Of a stretch of 64,000 nucleotides of DNA, positions 1 through 7,927 are shown piece by piece. Where the stretch lies: positions 22,378 to 86,377 of the forward strand of contig JBFWVD010000015.1 in assembly GCA_050246915.1 (NCBI GenBank). Reading direction: 5' to 3'. Below the pieces are notes generated by a model. The model did not search any database and was not told the DNA's origin. It saw nothing but the letters and a program-made list of their open reading frames with translations. Origin of the DNA: JBFWVD01 sp050246915 (lineage in GTDB: Bacteria > Actinomycetota > Acidimicrobiia > Acidimicrobiales > Ilumatobacteraceae). The position numbers and the translations under genes were made by a program. The stretch's first letter is position 1. Every line of letters begins with the position of its first letter.

Positions 1-1823
1 TCATGATGGTCGAAGCCGGTGGCACCGAGAAGGCGTGGAAGTACTACGAGGGCGGCGCCCCCAAGGTGACCGAGGAGGTCATCGCCGGTGGGCTCGAGGC
101 CTCCAAGACCTGGATCAAGGAATCCATCGCCCTGCAGCGCGAACTGGCCGCCAAGGCCGGCGTGCGCGAGCCGCTCAAGTACACCCCGGTGCTCGACTAC
201 GGCACCGACGTGTGGGAGCGGGTCGTGGCCGTGGGCACCGACAAGCTCGGCCCGGCCATTCGCATCAGCGCCAAGGCCGAGCGCAACGAAGCCACCGACA
301 AGGCGACCGCCGAGATCGTGGCGGCGCTCGCCGGTGAGTTCGAAGGTCGTGAGAAGGAGATCAAGGAAGCGGTCCGCTCGCTCAACAAGAAGCTGGTCCG
401 CAGCCGCATCGTCAACGAAGGCGCCCGCATCGACGGTCGTGGCCCGGCCGACCTGCGTCCCATCTCCGCCGAGGTCGGCATCATCCCCACGGCGCACGGC
501 ACTGGCCTGTTCCAGCGCGGTGAGACCCAGGTGCTCAACGTGTGCACCTTGGCCATGCCCAAGATGAACCAGATGCTCGACACGCTCGACCCGGTCAACA
601 AGAAGTACTACATGCACCACTACAACATGCCGCCGTCGGCCAACGGCGAGGTGGGCCGGGTCGGCTCGCCCAAGCGGCGTGAGATCGGCCATGGCAAGCT
701 CGCCGAGCGTGCCCTGCTGCCGGTGGTGCCCAGCCAGGAGGAGTTCAGTTACACGCTGCGCCTGGTGTCCGAGGTGCTCGCCTCCAACGGGTCCACCTCG
801 ATGGCATCGGTGTGCTCCTCGTCCATGTCGCTCATGGACGCCGGTGTGCCCATCAAGGCCGCCGTCGCCGGCATCGCCATGGGCCTGGTGTTCGCCGATG
901 GCAAGTACACCACGCTCACCGACATCCTCGGTGCCGAGGACGCCTTCGGCGACATGGACTTCAAGGTCGCCGGCACGTCCGACTTCGTGACCGCGCTGCA
1001 GCTCGACACCAAGATCGACGGCATCCCCGCCGACGTGTTGGCCGCCGCCCTGGCCCAGGCCAAGGACGCCCGCATGAAGATCCTCGACATCATGAACGCG
1101 GCCATCGCTGCGCCCCGTGACGAGGTGTCGGAGACCGCTCCGAAGATCATCAGCTTCAACATCCCGCTCGACAAGATCGGTGAGGTCATCGGGCCCAAGG
1201 GCAAGGTCATCAACACCATCTCGTCCGAGACCGGGGCCGACATCGCCGTCGATGACGACGGCATCGAAGGCACCGTCACCATCGGTTCCACCGACGGCGG
1301 CGCCGTGGCCGAGGCCCGTCGCCAGATCGAGCTCATCGTCAACCCGCCGCTGGCCAAGGTGGGCGAGGTGTATCCGGGTCGAGTCGTGAACATCACCAAG
1401 TTCGGTGCGTTCGTGAACATCCTCCCGGGCCGTGACGGTCTCGTGCACATCTCCAAGCTCGGTAAGGGCAAGCGCATCAACAACGTTGAGGACGTGCTCG
1501 AGCTGGGTCAGGAACTGATGGTCGTGGTCGAGGACATCGATCCCAACGGCAAGGTCAGCCTCACCCCGCACGGTGAGGAGTGGGCCGGTTCCGGTGGTTC
1601 GTCCGACGGTGGTGCCAGCGATCGCGGCGAGCGCAGCTCGGGTGGCGGCGCCGGTGCGCCGACGGCCAGCTTCGAAGATGCCTTCGACGCTGAGATCCGC
1701 CAGGAGCTCGGGGACCTCGGCCCGGCCGCGGCCGGTGGCCCCAGCGGCGATCGTCCCCGCGGTGATCGTCCCGGTGGCGATCGCGGTCCGCGTCGCAACG
1801 ACCGTGGGGGACGTCGGCGCTGA
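1..1823 (+). CDS. pnp: Polyribonucleotide nucleotidyltransferase (PNPase), 5' end outside window
   Basis: Phosphorolytic 3'-5' exoribonuclease of mRNA turnover. The reading frame is already open at base 1, so only the last ~606 residues are seen. The window opens near the end of the first RNase PH-like domain (MMVEAGGTEKAW); then come the helical linker (~20-110), the second RNase PH domain (~140-370, with GDMDFKVAG), a KH domain (~385-445, loop GPKG in GEVIGPKGKVI) and an S1 domain (~455-525, KFGAFVNILPGRDGLVHIS). The protein ends in a Gly/Arg/Asp-rich tail (DRPRGDRPGGDRG), common in high-GC Gram-positive PNPases. The M16 peptidase gene starts 38 nt downstream, an arrangement known in actinobacteria. 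Family assignment is certain; the true start is not visible. Confidence 0.97.
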   Translation, partial: MMVEAGGTEKAWKYYEGGAPKVTEEVIAGGLEASKTWIKESIALQRELAAKAGVREPLKYTPVLDYGTDVWERVVAVGTDKLGPAIRISAKAERNEATDKATAEIVAALAGEFEGREKEIKEAVRSLNKKLVRSRIVNEGARIDGRGPADLRPISAEVGIIPTAHGTGLFQRGETQVLNVCTLAMPKMNQMLDTLDPVNKKYYMHHYNMPPSANGEVGRVGSPKRREIGHGKLAERALLPVVPSQEEFSYTLRLVSEVLASNGSTSMASVCSSSMSLMDAGVPIKAAVAGIAMGLVFADGKYTTLTDILGAEDAFGDMDFKVAGTSDFVTALQLDTKIDGIPADVLAAALAQAKDARMKILDIMNAAIAAPRDEVSETAPKIISFNIPLDKIGEVIGPKGKVINTISSETGADIAVDDDGIEGTVTIGSTDGGAVAEARRQIELIVNPPLAKVGEVYPGRVVNITKFGAFVNILPGRDGLVHISKLGKGKRINNVEDVLELGQELMVVVEDIDPNGKVSLTPHGEEWAGSGGSSDGGASDRGERSSGGGAGAPTASFEDAFDAEIRQELGDLGPAAAGGPSGDRPRGDRPGGDRGPRRNDRGGRRR

Positions 1824-1860
1824 GCGCTCGTCTCTCCACCCAATCTGCGGTGCTGGTCGC

Positions 1861-3108
1861 GTGACCATCACCATCACCGAGCTGGCCTCGGGGATCCGCG
1901 TCGTCACCGAAGCGGTCCCCGGGGCCAGATCTGTGTGCAGCGGGGTGTGGGTCGGTGTCGGGGCGCGAGACGAAGGCGATGAGATCGCCGGTGTCTCGCA
2001 CTTCCTCGAGCACTTGTTGTTCAAGGGCACAGCGACGCGCAGCTCACAGGACATCGCTCGCACCATCGATCGGGTGGGTGGCGACATGAACGCCTTCACC
2101 ACCAAGGAGTACACCGCGTACTACACGCGACTGCCCGCTCAGCACTTGGCCGTCGGTCTCGATCTACTCGGCGATGTGGTGTGTTCTCCGGCGCTGCGCG
2201 ACGGCGATGTGGAGTCGGAGCGGTCCGTCATCGTCGAGGAGTTGGCGGCCGACGACGATGCGCCCGACGACAAGGTGCACGGGCTGTTGGCCGAGCAGTT
2301 GTTCCCCGACCATCCGCTCGGGCGTGAGACAGCAGGTGATCGCGAGGTTGTCGCTGGGCTCAGTGCCGATCAGGTACGGCAGTTCTTCGCCGATTGGTAT
2401 CGCCCGGCCAACATGGTGCTGGCGGTGGCCGGCGATCTCGAGCACCAGGCGGTGCTCGATGCCGTGGCCCGTTGGAACCTCGACGATCGGGCCGGGCGCG
2501 TTCCCGATCGCACGCCGCCGGGCGAGTCGAGCGACAAGATCCGACTCGATCGACGCTCCACCGAGCAGGTCCATCTGGCCCTCGGATACCGGGCGCTTCC
2601 GCGCCGCCATCCCGAACGCGAGGCGCTCGAGGTGCTCAACCACGTGCTCGGTGGGGGCATGTCGAGTCGGTTGTTCGACGAGATCCGCGAACGTCGCGGC
2701 CTCGCGTATTCGGTGTTCTCAGCTCCGAGCTTCTTCGCCGATGACGGAGCGCTGTCGGTGTATGCCGGTACTGCGCCCGATCACGTCGAGGAAGTGCTGC
2801 GGTGTGTGCACACCGAGATCGACCGAGTAGCGACCGATGGCATCACCAGCGATGAACTCGAGGTGGCGATCGGATATCTCACGGGCTCGTACGTGTTGGG
2901 TCTGGAAGATGCCGCCAGCCGCATGAGCCGCTTGGGTGGGCAGCTGACGGTGCTCGGTGAGCTGACCGACATCGACGAGCAGTTGGATCGCTATCGAGCG
3001 GTCACCAACGATGCGGTGCAAGAGATAGCGGCTCGCGTGTTCGGCGGGGTGCGGTCGATGGCTGCGGTGGGTCCCGTGAAGATGAAGGCACTCACCACCT
3101 ATCGCTGA
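1861..3108 (+). CDS. M16 family zinc metallopeptidase (insulinase/PqqL type)
   Basis: A 415-residue inverzincin-type protease. The inverted zinc motif HFLEH (H47, E50, H51) is followed by a third ligand glutamate at E127 (SVIVEE), exactly the HxxEH-x75-E spacing of the family. The C-terminal half has the second M16-like domain, with GGGMSSRLFDEIRERRGLAY typical of the partner domain. I chose GTG 1861 because the conserved N-terminal strand (TELASGIRVVTE) starts directly after it; the frame is open further upstream only because it overlaps pnp. It probably shares transcription with pnp. It resembles mycobacterial Rv2782c-like peptidases; substrate unknown. Length matches the single-chain bacterial M16B subfamily. 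Confidence 0.93.
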   Translation: MTITITELASGIRVVTEAVPGARSVCSGVWVGVGARDEGDEIAGVSHFLEHLLFKGTATRSSQDIARTIDRVGGDMNAFTTKEYTAYYTRLPAQHLAVGLDLLGDVVCSPALRDGDVESERSVIVEELAADDDAPDDKVHGLLAEQLFPDHPLGRETAGDREVVAGLSADQVRQFFADWYRPANMVLAVAGDLEHQAVLDAVARWNLDDRAGRVPDRTPPGESSDKIRLDRRSTEQVHLALGYRALPRRHPEREALEVLNHVLGGGMSSRLFDEIRERRGLAYSVFSAPSFFADDGALSVYAGTAPDHVEEVLRCVHTEIDRVATDGITSDELEVAIGYLTGSYVLGLEDAASRMSRLGGQLTVLGELTDIDEQLDRYRAVTNDAVQEIAARVFGGVRSMAAVGPVKMKALTTYR

Positions 3109-3146
3109 CGCAACGAACGTTGACGCGACCGTGTGAGGAGGTGGCG

Positions 3147-3863
3147 ATGGAGGGCGACGACTTCATAGTGACGATGGGGTTGGTCGAGGAAGGCCCATCC
3201 GCGATGTGGGTCCGCCTCCACGACCGAGCGGGCACGTGGTGGATCGATGGCAACCCGCACACCCATCGCGGCCGAATGCGGGCTTGGAATGACGCGGACC
3301 AACGGCCGATCTTCTTCTCGCTGAGTGACGTGGAGGACGCTTCGCCGCTCGCCTGGGCCTGGATCGCAGGATTCCTTGCCGGGAGCGCGCCCGGTCCGGA
3401 GATCATGTTCGGACTCGACTATGACGATGACCGACTCCGCCGCTGGCGTCGTGCGGAACGCGAGTACCGGCGTAGTGGTGAATGGCCGCATGCGGATTGG
3501 GGTGTGCTCATCGACTTCCCGGAAGGTGTCGAACTCCCGGTGAACGTGTGGATGCATCGGGGGGACGAGGTGTGGGAGTGGACGGGCGAATGGCGCAAGG
3601 CGCTATCGCCCGCGGGACGTCTCGACGACGACGGCCGGGCCAGCGTGTGCGATGAACATGAACTCGAATGGGTGAGCTCCGATGCCTTGAACGCAGGTGA
3701 TCACGACCGGAAGACCTCGGAGCCTGTCCGAGGCGGTCACCAGACGGTGGCGATGGCCGGGGAGCCAGTCGCGTATGCATGGATCTTGTCATCCTTGGTG
3801 AGTAGGACGCATCCGTTTGCGATGGCCGTCGCGACGATGATGCGGTCCGCGGGATCGCCATGA
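3147..3863 (+). CDS. Hypothetical protein
   Basis: A 238-residue protein I do not recognise. It is rich in Trp and acidic residues (MWVRLHDRAGTWWID, WAWIAGFLAG, WEWTGEWRKAL), with no signal peptide or membrane segment. ATG 3147 is preceded by GAGGAG at 3135-3140 with six-nt spacing, which decides the start over an in-frame ATG-like codon at 3120. The last ~42 codons lie antisense over the 3' end of the PIN toxin gene (3737-3863), so the C-terminal Ala/Met/Ser-rich part may be poorly conserved or the stop may be a late acquisition. A role in the neighbouring toxin-antitoxin locus is not indicated. Confidence 0.6.
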   Translation: MEGDDFIVTMGLVEEGPSAMWVRLHDRAGTWWIDGNPHTHRGRMRAWNDADQRPIFFSLSDVEDASPLAWAWIAGFLAGSAPGPEIMFGLDYDDDRLRRWRRAEREYRRSGEWPHADWGVLIDFPEGVELPVNVWMHRGDEVWEWTGEWRKALSPAGRLDDDGRASVCDEHELEWVSSDALNAGDHDRKTSEPVRGGHQTVAMAGEPVAYAWILSSLVSRTHPFAMAVATMMRSAGSP

Positions 3864-4153
3864 AAGTCTTCGAGTGAGCCTGCCGCCACGGCGATCGACG
3901 GGGTGAACTCGGCGACCGCCACGCGATCACCGGCGAGGAAGTCGTTGACCCACGCAGCGACCGGTCGATCGAGCGCAACGCGGCGCTTGTGGGCCAGCAT
4001 GCTGAGTTCCCAGAACGAGATGGGGCTGACGAGGATGCGCGAGGCGTTCGTGATCGCTTTCGCGGCGCGACGCGACAATCGGTCGGAACCAGCTTGCCAC
4101 CACACCAGCGCGTGCGTGTCGAGCAGTGCCGCGGCCCCGTCACTGCTCGGCAT
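3737..4153 (-). CDS. PIN-domain toxin, VapC type
   Basis: A 138-residue PIN-domain ribonuclease, the toxin of a type II toxin-antitoxin pair. Acidic active-site residues are visible: D12 in LLDTHALVW, E49 in ISFWELS, and the later aspartates in HGDPADRIIVATA and TKDDKI. VapC toxins cut RNA, often tRNA or rRNA; the target cannot be read from sequence. I start it at the ATG at 4153, where it overlaps the antitoxin stop by 14 nt; a start at 4192 would add 13 residues of unlikely sequence. Its 3' end overlaps the convergent hypothetical gene by 127 bp. Confidence 0.9.
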   Translation of the reverse strand: MPSSDGAAALLDTHALVWWQAGSDRLSRRAAKAITNASRILVSPISFWELSMLAHKRRVALDRPVAAWVNDFLAGDRVAVAEFTPSIAVAAGSLEDFHGDPADRIIVATAIANGCVLLTKDDKIHAYATGSPAIATVW

Positions 4154-4370
4154 GCCACTGTTCTCCAGTCGAGAAATAGGACGCGTCGTCATCGGCGAGG
4201 AGCGTGATGCTGCCGATCATGTTCGACTCCTGCGGGCCGATCGGCACGACACGGGCGACGGGCTTGCCGTGCTTGGTGATCACGATCGACGCATGGCTCG
4301 CGGCGACTTCGTCCAAGAGCGCGAGGCAGCGGGCTTTGAACTCACTCGCCTTCATCGAGGTCTCTGCCAT
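4140..4370 (-). CDS. Phd/YefM-family antitoxin
   Basis: A 76-residue antitoxin preceding and overlapping the PIN toxin. The N-terminus has the Phd/YefM fold signature (SEFKARCLALLDEV, then IVITKHGKPVARVVP), which dimerises and binds DNA; the C-terminal 25 residues (SITLLADDDASYFSTGEQ) are acidic and presumably thread into the toxin. The start ATG sits directly against the arm of a large palindrome (4371-4424), and a TATGCT -10 lies six nt upstream of the ATG, so the transcript is probably leaderless and autorepressed. A Phd-type antitoxin with a PIN toxin is a known combination. Confidence 0.9.
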   Translation of the reverse strand: MAETSMKASEFKARCLALLDEVAASHASIVITKHGKPVARVVPIGPQESNMIGSITLLADDDASYFSTGEQWHAEQ

Positions 4371-4424
4371 GCAGCGAGCATATATGACTACTGACCATGG
4401 TCAGAGGTCATATATGCTCGCTGC
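4371..4424. promoter_or_regulatory. Toxin-antitoxin operator/promoter: 54-bp palindrome
   Basis: Perfect 18-bp inverted arms GCAGCGAGCATATATGAC (4371-4388) and its reverse complement (4407-4424) flank a central perfect palindrome TGACCATGGTCA (4392-4403). On the minus strand TATGCT (4382-4377) lies six nt from the antitoxin ATG, with CTGACC (4404-4399) as a -35 at 16-nt spacing. By symmetry the right arm carries the same TATGCT facing right (4413-4418), so weak divergent transcription toward 4485 is possible. Phd-family autoregulation makes this the expected operator; protein binding is inferred. Confidence 0.85.
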
Positions 4425-4484
4425 CCCGATAGGTATGGCCCTTGTGCACGCTCTCCCGGTCTTCCGACGTGGCACGATGTCGAC

Positions 4485-4805
4485 ATGGGATTCCTCGACA
4501 AAGCCAAAGAGAAGGCACAAGAACTTGCCGGCCAGGCCAAGGACAAGTTCGAGGACGTGCAAGGCAAGCGCAAGGCGGACTCGCTGCTCGATGACCTCGG
4601 GCGCATCATCTACCTCGATCGCACCGGCCGCCCGACCGACGACGCCGAGGCCGAGATCGTCCGCCTCGTCGCCGAGCTGCAGAAGCTCGAGGCCGAAGGC
4701 ATCGAAGTGGCCACCAAGAAGGCGCCCGAGGCCCCGGCCGCGGGCGACTCCGACGTGACGCCGTCGGGCGGCACCGATCTTCCGCCGCCAGCTACTCCGA
4801 CCTGA
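4485..4805 (+). CDS. Small charged amphipathic protein, unknown function
   Basis: A 106-residue protein beginning MGFLDKAKEKAQELAGQAKDK, a Lys/Ala/Glu amphipathic helix, followed by a more conserved-looking core (LLDDLGRIIYLDRTGRPTDD, then an acidic helix with LVAELQKLEAEGIEV) and a Pro/Ala-rich tail. Similar small proteins are familiar from actinobacterial genomes, but no function is established to my knowledge. CACGAT six nt before ATG 4485 suggests a leaderless start. dapB follows 14 nt after the stop, so the two are probably co-transcribed. Confidence 0.75.
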   Translation: MGFLDKAKEKAQELAGQAKDKFEDVQGKRKADSLLDDLGRIIYLDRTGRPTDDAEAEIVRLVAELQKLEAEGIEVATKKAPEAPAAGDSDVTPSGGTDLPPPATPT

Positions 4806-4819
4806 GCAGCGACCTCCAC

Positions 4820-5542
4820 ATGATCACCGTTGGTGTGTTGGGCGCGCGCGGGCGCATGGGGGCCACGGTCTGCGACGCCGTCAACGCCGACGCAGAACTC
4901 GAACTCGTCGCCGCGGTCGATGTCGGCGATGATCTCGACCCGCTGCTGAAGGCGTCGGTCGTCGTCGACTTCACCATCGCCCCAGCGGCGCGGGTGAACC
5001 TGCCGTGGTTGGCGGCCAACGGCATTCATGCCGTCGTCGGCACCACCGGTTTGAACGATGATGACCTTGCCCTGCTTCGCTCATCGTTCACGACGTCGAA
5101 CTGCCTGATCGCCGCCAACTTCGCCATCGGTGCGGTCTTGATGATGCGGTTCGCCGAGATGGCGGCGCCGTTCTTCGAAACCGCCGAGATCATCGAACTC
5201 CATCACGACGCCAAGATCGATGCGCCCAGCGGCACGGCTACCACCACGGCCAACCGGATGGCCGCGGCGTCATCGCAATGGGCACCGGACCCGACGCAAC
5301 ACGAGGTCATCGTCGGCGCTCGTGGCGGGGAGGGCCCGGCGGGCATCCGCATCCACTCGGTGCGCATGCGGGGCATGGTCGCCCATCAAGAGGTGGTGCT
5401 CGGCACCACCGGCCAAACCCTCACCATCCGTCACGACACCATCGATCGGTCATCGTTCATGCCCGGCGTGGTGTTGGCGTGCAAGCGCATCGCCGACCAC
5501 CCCGGCCTGACCATCGGGCTCGACCCGATGCTCGGCCTGTAG
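4820..5542 (+). CDS. dapB: 4-hydroxy-tetrahydrodipicolinate reductase
   Basis: NAD(P)H-dependent second committed step of diaminopimelate/lysine synthesis, cytosolic. 240 residues, the usual actinobacterial length. Visible: nucleotide-binding GARGRMG (8-14), VVDFTIAP, GTTGLNDD, the substrate-binding ELHHDAKIDAPSGTA with catalytic His-His and Lys and the SGT stretch, and the C-terminal VLGTTGQTLTIRHDTIDR. ATG 4820 places the glycine motif right at the N-terminus as expected. It is separated from dapA (19625), dapF (37272), dapC (42855) and dapE (44840), so the pathway is spread over several transcription units here. Confidence 0.96.
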   Translation: MITVGVLGARGRMGATVCDAVNADAELELVAAVDVGDDLDPLLKASVVVDFTIAPAARVNLPWLAANGIHAVVGTTGLNDDDLALLRSSFTTSNCLIAANFAIGAVLMMRFAEMAAPFFETAEIIELHHDAKIDAPSGTATTTANRMAAASSQWAPDPTQHEVIVGARGGEGPAGIRIHSVRMRGMVAHQEVVLGTTGQTLTIRHDTIDRSSFMPGVVLACKRIADHPGLTIGLDPMLGL

Positions 5543-5585
5543 GGCTGCTCGAACCCCCTTCGCGCTCGTCGATCTGCCGAGCGCG

Positions 5586-6371
5586 TCAGCGGTTGTACAT
5601 GCGGGCGTTGGCCTGATCGCGGGGCTTGATCACGATCTGATCGATGTTCACGTGCGACGGGCGTGTCACTGCCCACGCGACGCAGTCGGCCACGTCGTCG
5701 GCTGTTGCCGGTGTGACCCCGGCATACACCGCAGCGGCACGCTCGGCGTCGCCGTCGAAGCGCACCAGCGAGAACTCGGTCTCGGCGATCATGCCGGGAT
5801 CGATCTCGGTGATGCGCACCGGGCGACCCAGCAATTCCATGCGCAACACCTGTTGCAGCGCATGGATCGGGTACTTCGCGGCGTGGTAGCCGGCGCCGCC
5901 GATGTAGGGCTCGAGGCCGGCGATCGATCCCATGAGCACGATGTGCCCATCGCCCGACGCCTCCAGTTGGGGGAGGAGTGCCTTGATCATGCGCACCGTG
6001 CCGAGCACGTTGACCTCGAACATGCGTTGCCAGCCGACGAGATCGGCGTGCTCGACCTTGTCGAGACCCAACGCGCCACCGGCGTTGCACACCACGACGC
6101 GACAGTCGCTCACGCTGGCGACGAACCGGGCCACTGATTCGTCATCGGCCACGTCGAGCGGCACCGCCCGAGCCTCGGGTCCACACTGGGCCGCCACTGC
6201 GGCGAGTTGGTCGATCCGTCGGGCTCCGAGGACCACGGAGAAGCCCGACGCGGCAAGCAACCGCGCCGTCGCCGCACCGATGCCGCTCGATGCGCCCGTG
6301 ACCACCGCGGTACCCCACCCCTGATAGCCCGAGGTAGGTGTGGACGATGACGGGCAGTCCGGGTCAGTCAT
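5586..6371 (-). CDS. Short-chain dehydrogenase/reductase (SDR)
   Basis: A 261-residue classical SDR oxidoreductase. Cofactor motif TGASSGIG (~25-32), CNAGGA, serine in MGSIAG, and catalytic Tyr/Lys in GYHAAKYP (YxxxK). Arg after the second beta strand (GARRIDQ) suggests NADP(H), inferred. Substrate unknown. It converges with dapB (43 bp between stops) and diverges from the DUF4388-like gene. A TACCGT hexamer (6384-6379) lies seven nt before ATG 6371, so the mRNA is probably leaderless. Confidence 0.9.
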   Translation of the reverse strand: MTDPDCPSSSTPTSGYQGWGTAVVTGASSGIGAATARLLAASGFSVVLGARRIDQLAAVAAQCGPEARAVPLDVADDESVARFVASVSDCRVVVCNAGGALGLDKVEHADLVGWQRMFEVNVLGTVRMIKALLPQLEASGDGHIVLMGSIAGLEPYIGGAGYHAAKYPIHALQQVLRMELLGRPVRITEIDPGMIAETEFSLVRFDGDAERAAAVYAGVTPATADDVADCVAWAVTRPSHVNIDQIVIKPRDQANARMYNR

Positions 6372-6476
6372 GTCGTCGACGGTAATCGGTGCCGGTCCGT
6401 CGCTCTGGAAGGACCTTGTGCCCCATATGGGCCGTATGACCCATTGAAGTTCTCAAGGTGCCATCACGGCTGGTCG

Positions 6477-7205
6477 ATGATCTCGATCATGGTCCACGGC
6501 TCGCTCTCCCAGCTGAATGCGCTCGAGCTGTTGGCGGCCGCAGGCGAGGAACCGGGCCGCCAACTGGTGGTCATCCGCGTTCCTCAGGGCGTCACCGAGT
6601 TCATCGTCGACGGACAGATGGTCGACCTCGTGTCGGCCCCGTGGACACCGTCGTCCACGACGGTTCCAGAGCTGCTGTTCGAACTGTTGCGTTGCCGCGT
6701 CGGGACCTTCGAGGTGTCGGCCCTGCAGCGCGAGCGGATGCAGACCTATCCCATCGGCTTCACCGTCATCGTGCAGGTGCTCGAGCAGATCGCCTCCGAA
6801 TGGGTCGATCTCGCCGACGACATCCCCAGCGCAGACAGCGTCATCGAGCTGAACCCGACGTTGCAGCGCTCGACGGTGATCTTGGACGAGAACCGTTGGG
6901 CCGTCGTCCGGGCCATTGGCAACGGCTCCACGCTCGATCGCCTCATCGCCGAGACAGCATTGAGCGAACTGACCGTGCGACGGCTGCTCGCTCATTGCCT
7001 CACCAACGGCTTGGTCACCGTCGACGGCCGGACCGGCCGTCGCAGTGTCAAGACGGCGGCGGTGGCGGCGGCTCGTGCTCGCGATGAGCAGTCGACCCGA
7101 GCTCAGCGGCCAGCTGCGCAGCCTGACGACGAGCTTGGATCGATGCCTGCACCATCGACACGGCAACGAGACCTCCAACCAGCAGCCATTGGTATCGCTG
7201 GATGA
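6477..7205 (+). CDS. DUF4388 (PatA-like) domain protein
   Basis: About 242 residues. The N-terminus (VHGSLSQLNALELLAAAGEE, then a strand and FIVDGQMVDLVSAPW) fits the DUF4388/PatA N-terminal pattern found in bacterial signalling proteins. A second part (~120-190) looks like a winged helix (TLDRLIAETALSELTVRRLL, GLVTVDGRTGRR). Start is uncertain: ATG 6477 or 6489 both precede the domain; a TTG at 6444 is less likely. The 3' end overlaps the convergent VTT-type membrane gene by 158 bp. It probably acts as a cytoplasmic regulatory adaptor; partner unknown. Confidence 0.7.
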   Translation: MISIMVHGSLSQLNALELLAAAGEEPGRQLVVIRVPQGVTEFIVDGQMVDLVSAPWTPSSTTVPELLFELLRCRVGTFEVSALQRERMQTYPIGFTVIVQVLEQIASEWVDLADDIPSADSVIELNPTLQRSTVILDENRWAVVRAIGNGSTLDRLIAETALSELTVRRLLAHCLTNGLVTVDGRTGRRSVKTAAVAAARARDEQSTRAQRPAAQPDDELGSMPAPSTRQRDLQPAAIGIAG

Positions 7206-7779
7206 AGTCGAGGGCGTCCTTGAGCGGTTCCTCGAACTCCTTGCCCGCCCACCAGAACAGTACGAGCCGTCCAGCGATGCCGACCGCGCCGAGCACGGCG
7301 ACCTTGGTGCGGCTGACGCGCGCCATGCCCGCCAGCATCCACACGAACGAGTTGGGCATGAGCACCAGCAACACTGATTGCGCTTTGGCAAAGGCCCGCT
7401 GTACCCACCCGAGGTAGCCCGTCTGTCCTTGGGTCTGTCGTTCGATCCAGCCGATGCCGCGGTGACCGTAGTCGCGGCCGAGCAGATAGAAGAACGGGGC
7501 GGGGATCGCCAGACGGATCGCGGCGATCATGAAGTACGCGATGGGTGAGATACCGCTGGCGACGGTGAGCAACAGATGGCGGTTGCGGCTGTTCATGGCC
7601 AGGAGCAACTCGGGGTGATCGTTGACGAGGGTCGGGCCCATGAAGCCGCCGACCATTGCGATGACGTAGAGCACAGAGCACGGCAGCGCCAGGCGCGTCA
7701 GGTGACGGGGGTTGATCTTCGGGCGGGGGATGTCGGCCTCGGGGGTGTCCCAGCGCACGGGCTCTGGCGGGCTCGTCAT
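7048..7779 (-). CDS. VTT/DedA-like membrane protein
   Basis: About 243 residues with several predicted membrane segments (LALPCSVLYVIAMVGGFMG, LTVASGISPIAYFMIAAIRL, LMPNSFVWMLAGM, VAVLGAVGIAGRLVLFWW). The stretch IPAPFFYLLGRDYGHRGIGW resembles the glycine/arginine motif of the VTT (SNARE-associated, DedA) superfamily, proposed to move lipids or ions. ATG 7779 gives a compact N-terminus (MTSPPEPVRWDTPEADIP) before the first membrane segment. The C-terminus (QASIQARRQAAQLAAELG, proline run) lies antisense to the DUF4388-like gene. Family assignment is moderate. Confidence 0.7.
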   Translation of the reverse strand: MTSPPEPVRWDTPEADIPRPKINPRHLTRLALPCSVLYVIAMVGGFMGPTLVNDHPELLLAMNSRNRHLLLTVASGISPIAYFMIAAIRLAIPAPFFYLLGRDYGHRGIGWIERQTQGQTGYLGWVQRAFAKAQSVLLVLMPNSFVWMLAGMARVSRTKVAVLGAVGIAGRLVLFWWAGKEFEEPLKDALDFIQRYQWLLVGGLVAVSMVQASIQARRQAAQLAAELGSTAHREHEPPPPPPS

Positions 7780-7927
7780 CTCGTCAGCACCGTCATCGCC
7801 TCGGAAGCGTACGCTGCCGGACGGTCGGGTCGGGGTCGTCGCCAGGGGAGGCGGCGGTCCCATGGCCACGGCGCACGAAGAGGCACACCACGCAAGACCG
7901 CCCGCTTTCGCACCAGGGGGACCGCAG

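Noticed and set aside
197..4609. Long open frames antisense or shifted within pnp, the M16 gene and neighbours
   Set aside because: They lie entirely inside well-supported genes, are rich in Arg/Ser/Pro from reading G+C-rich codons out of frame, and show no motifs or start context.
6422..6431. CCCATATGGG palindrome between the SDR and DUF4388-like genes
   Set aside because: Ten bases only; no -35/-10 arrangement around it that would make a convincing operator.
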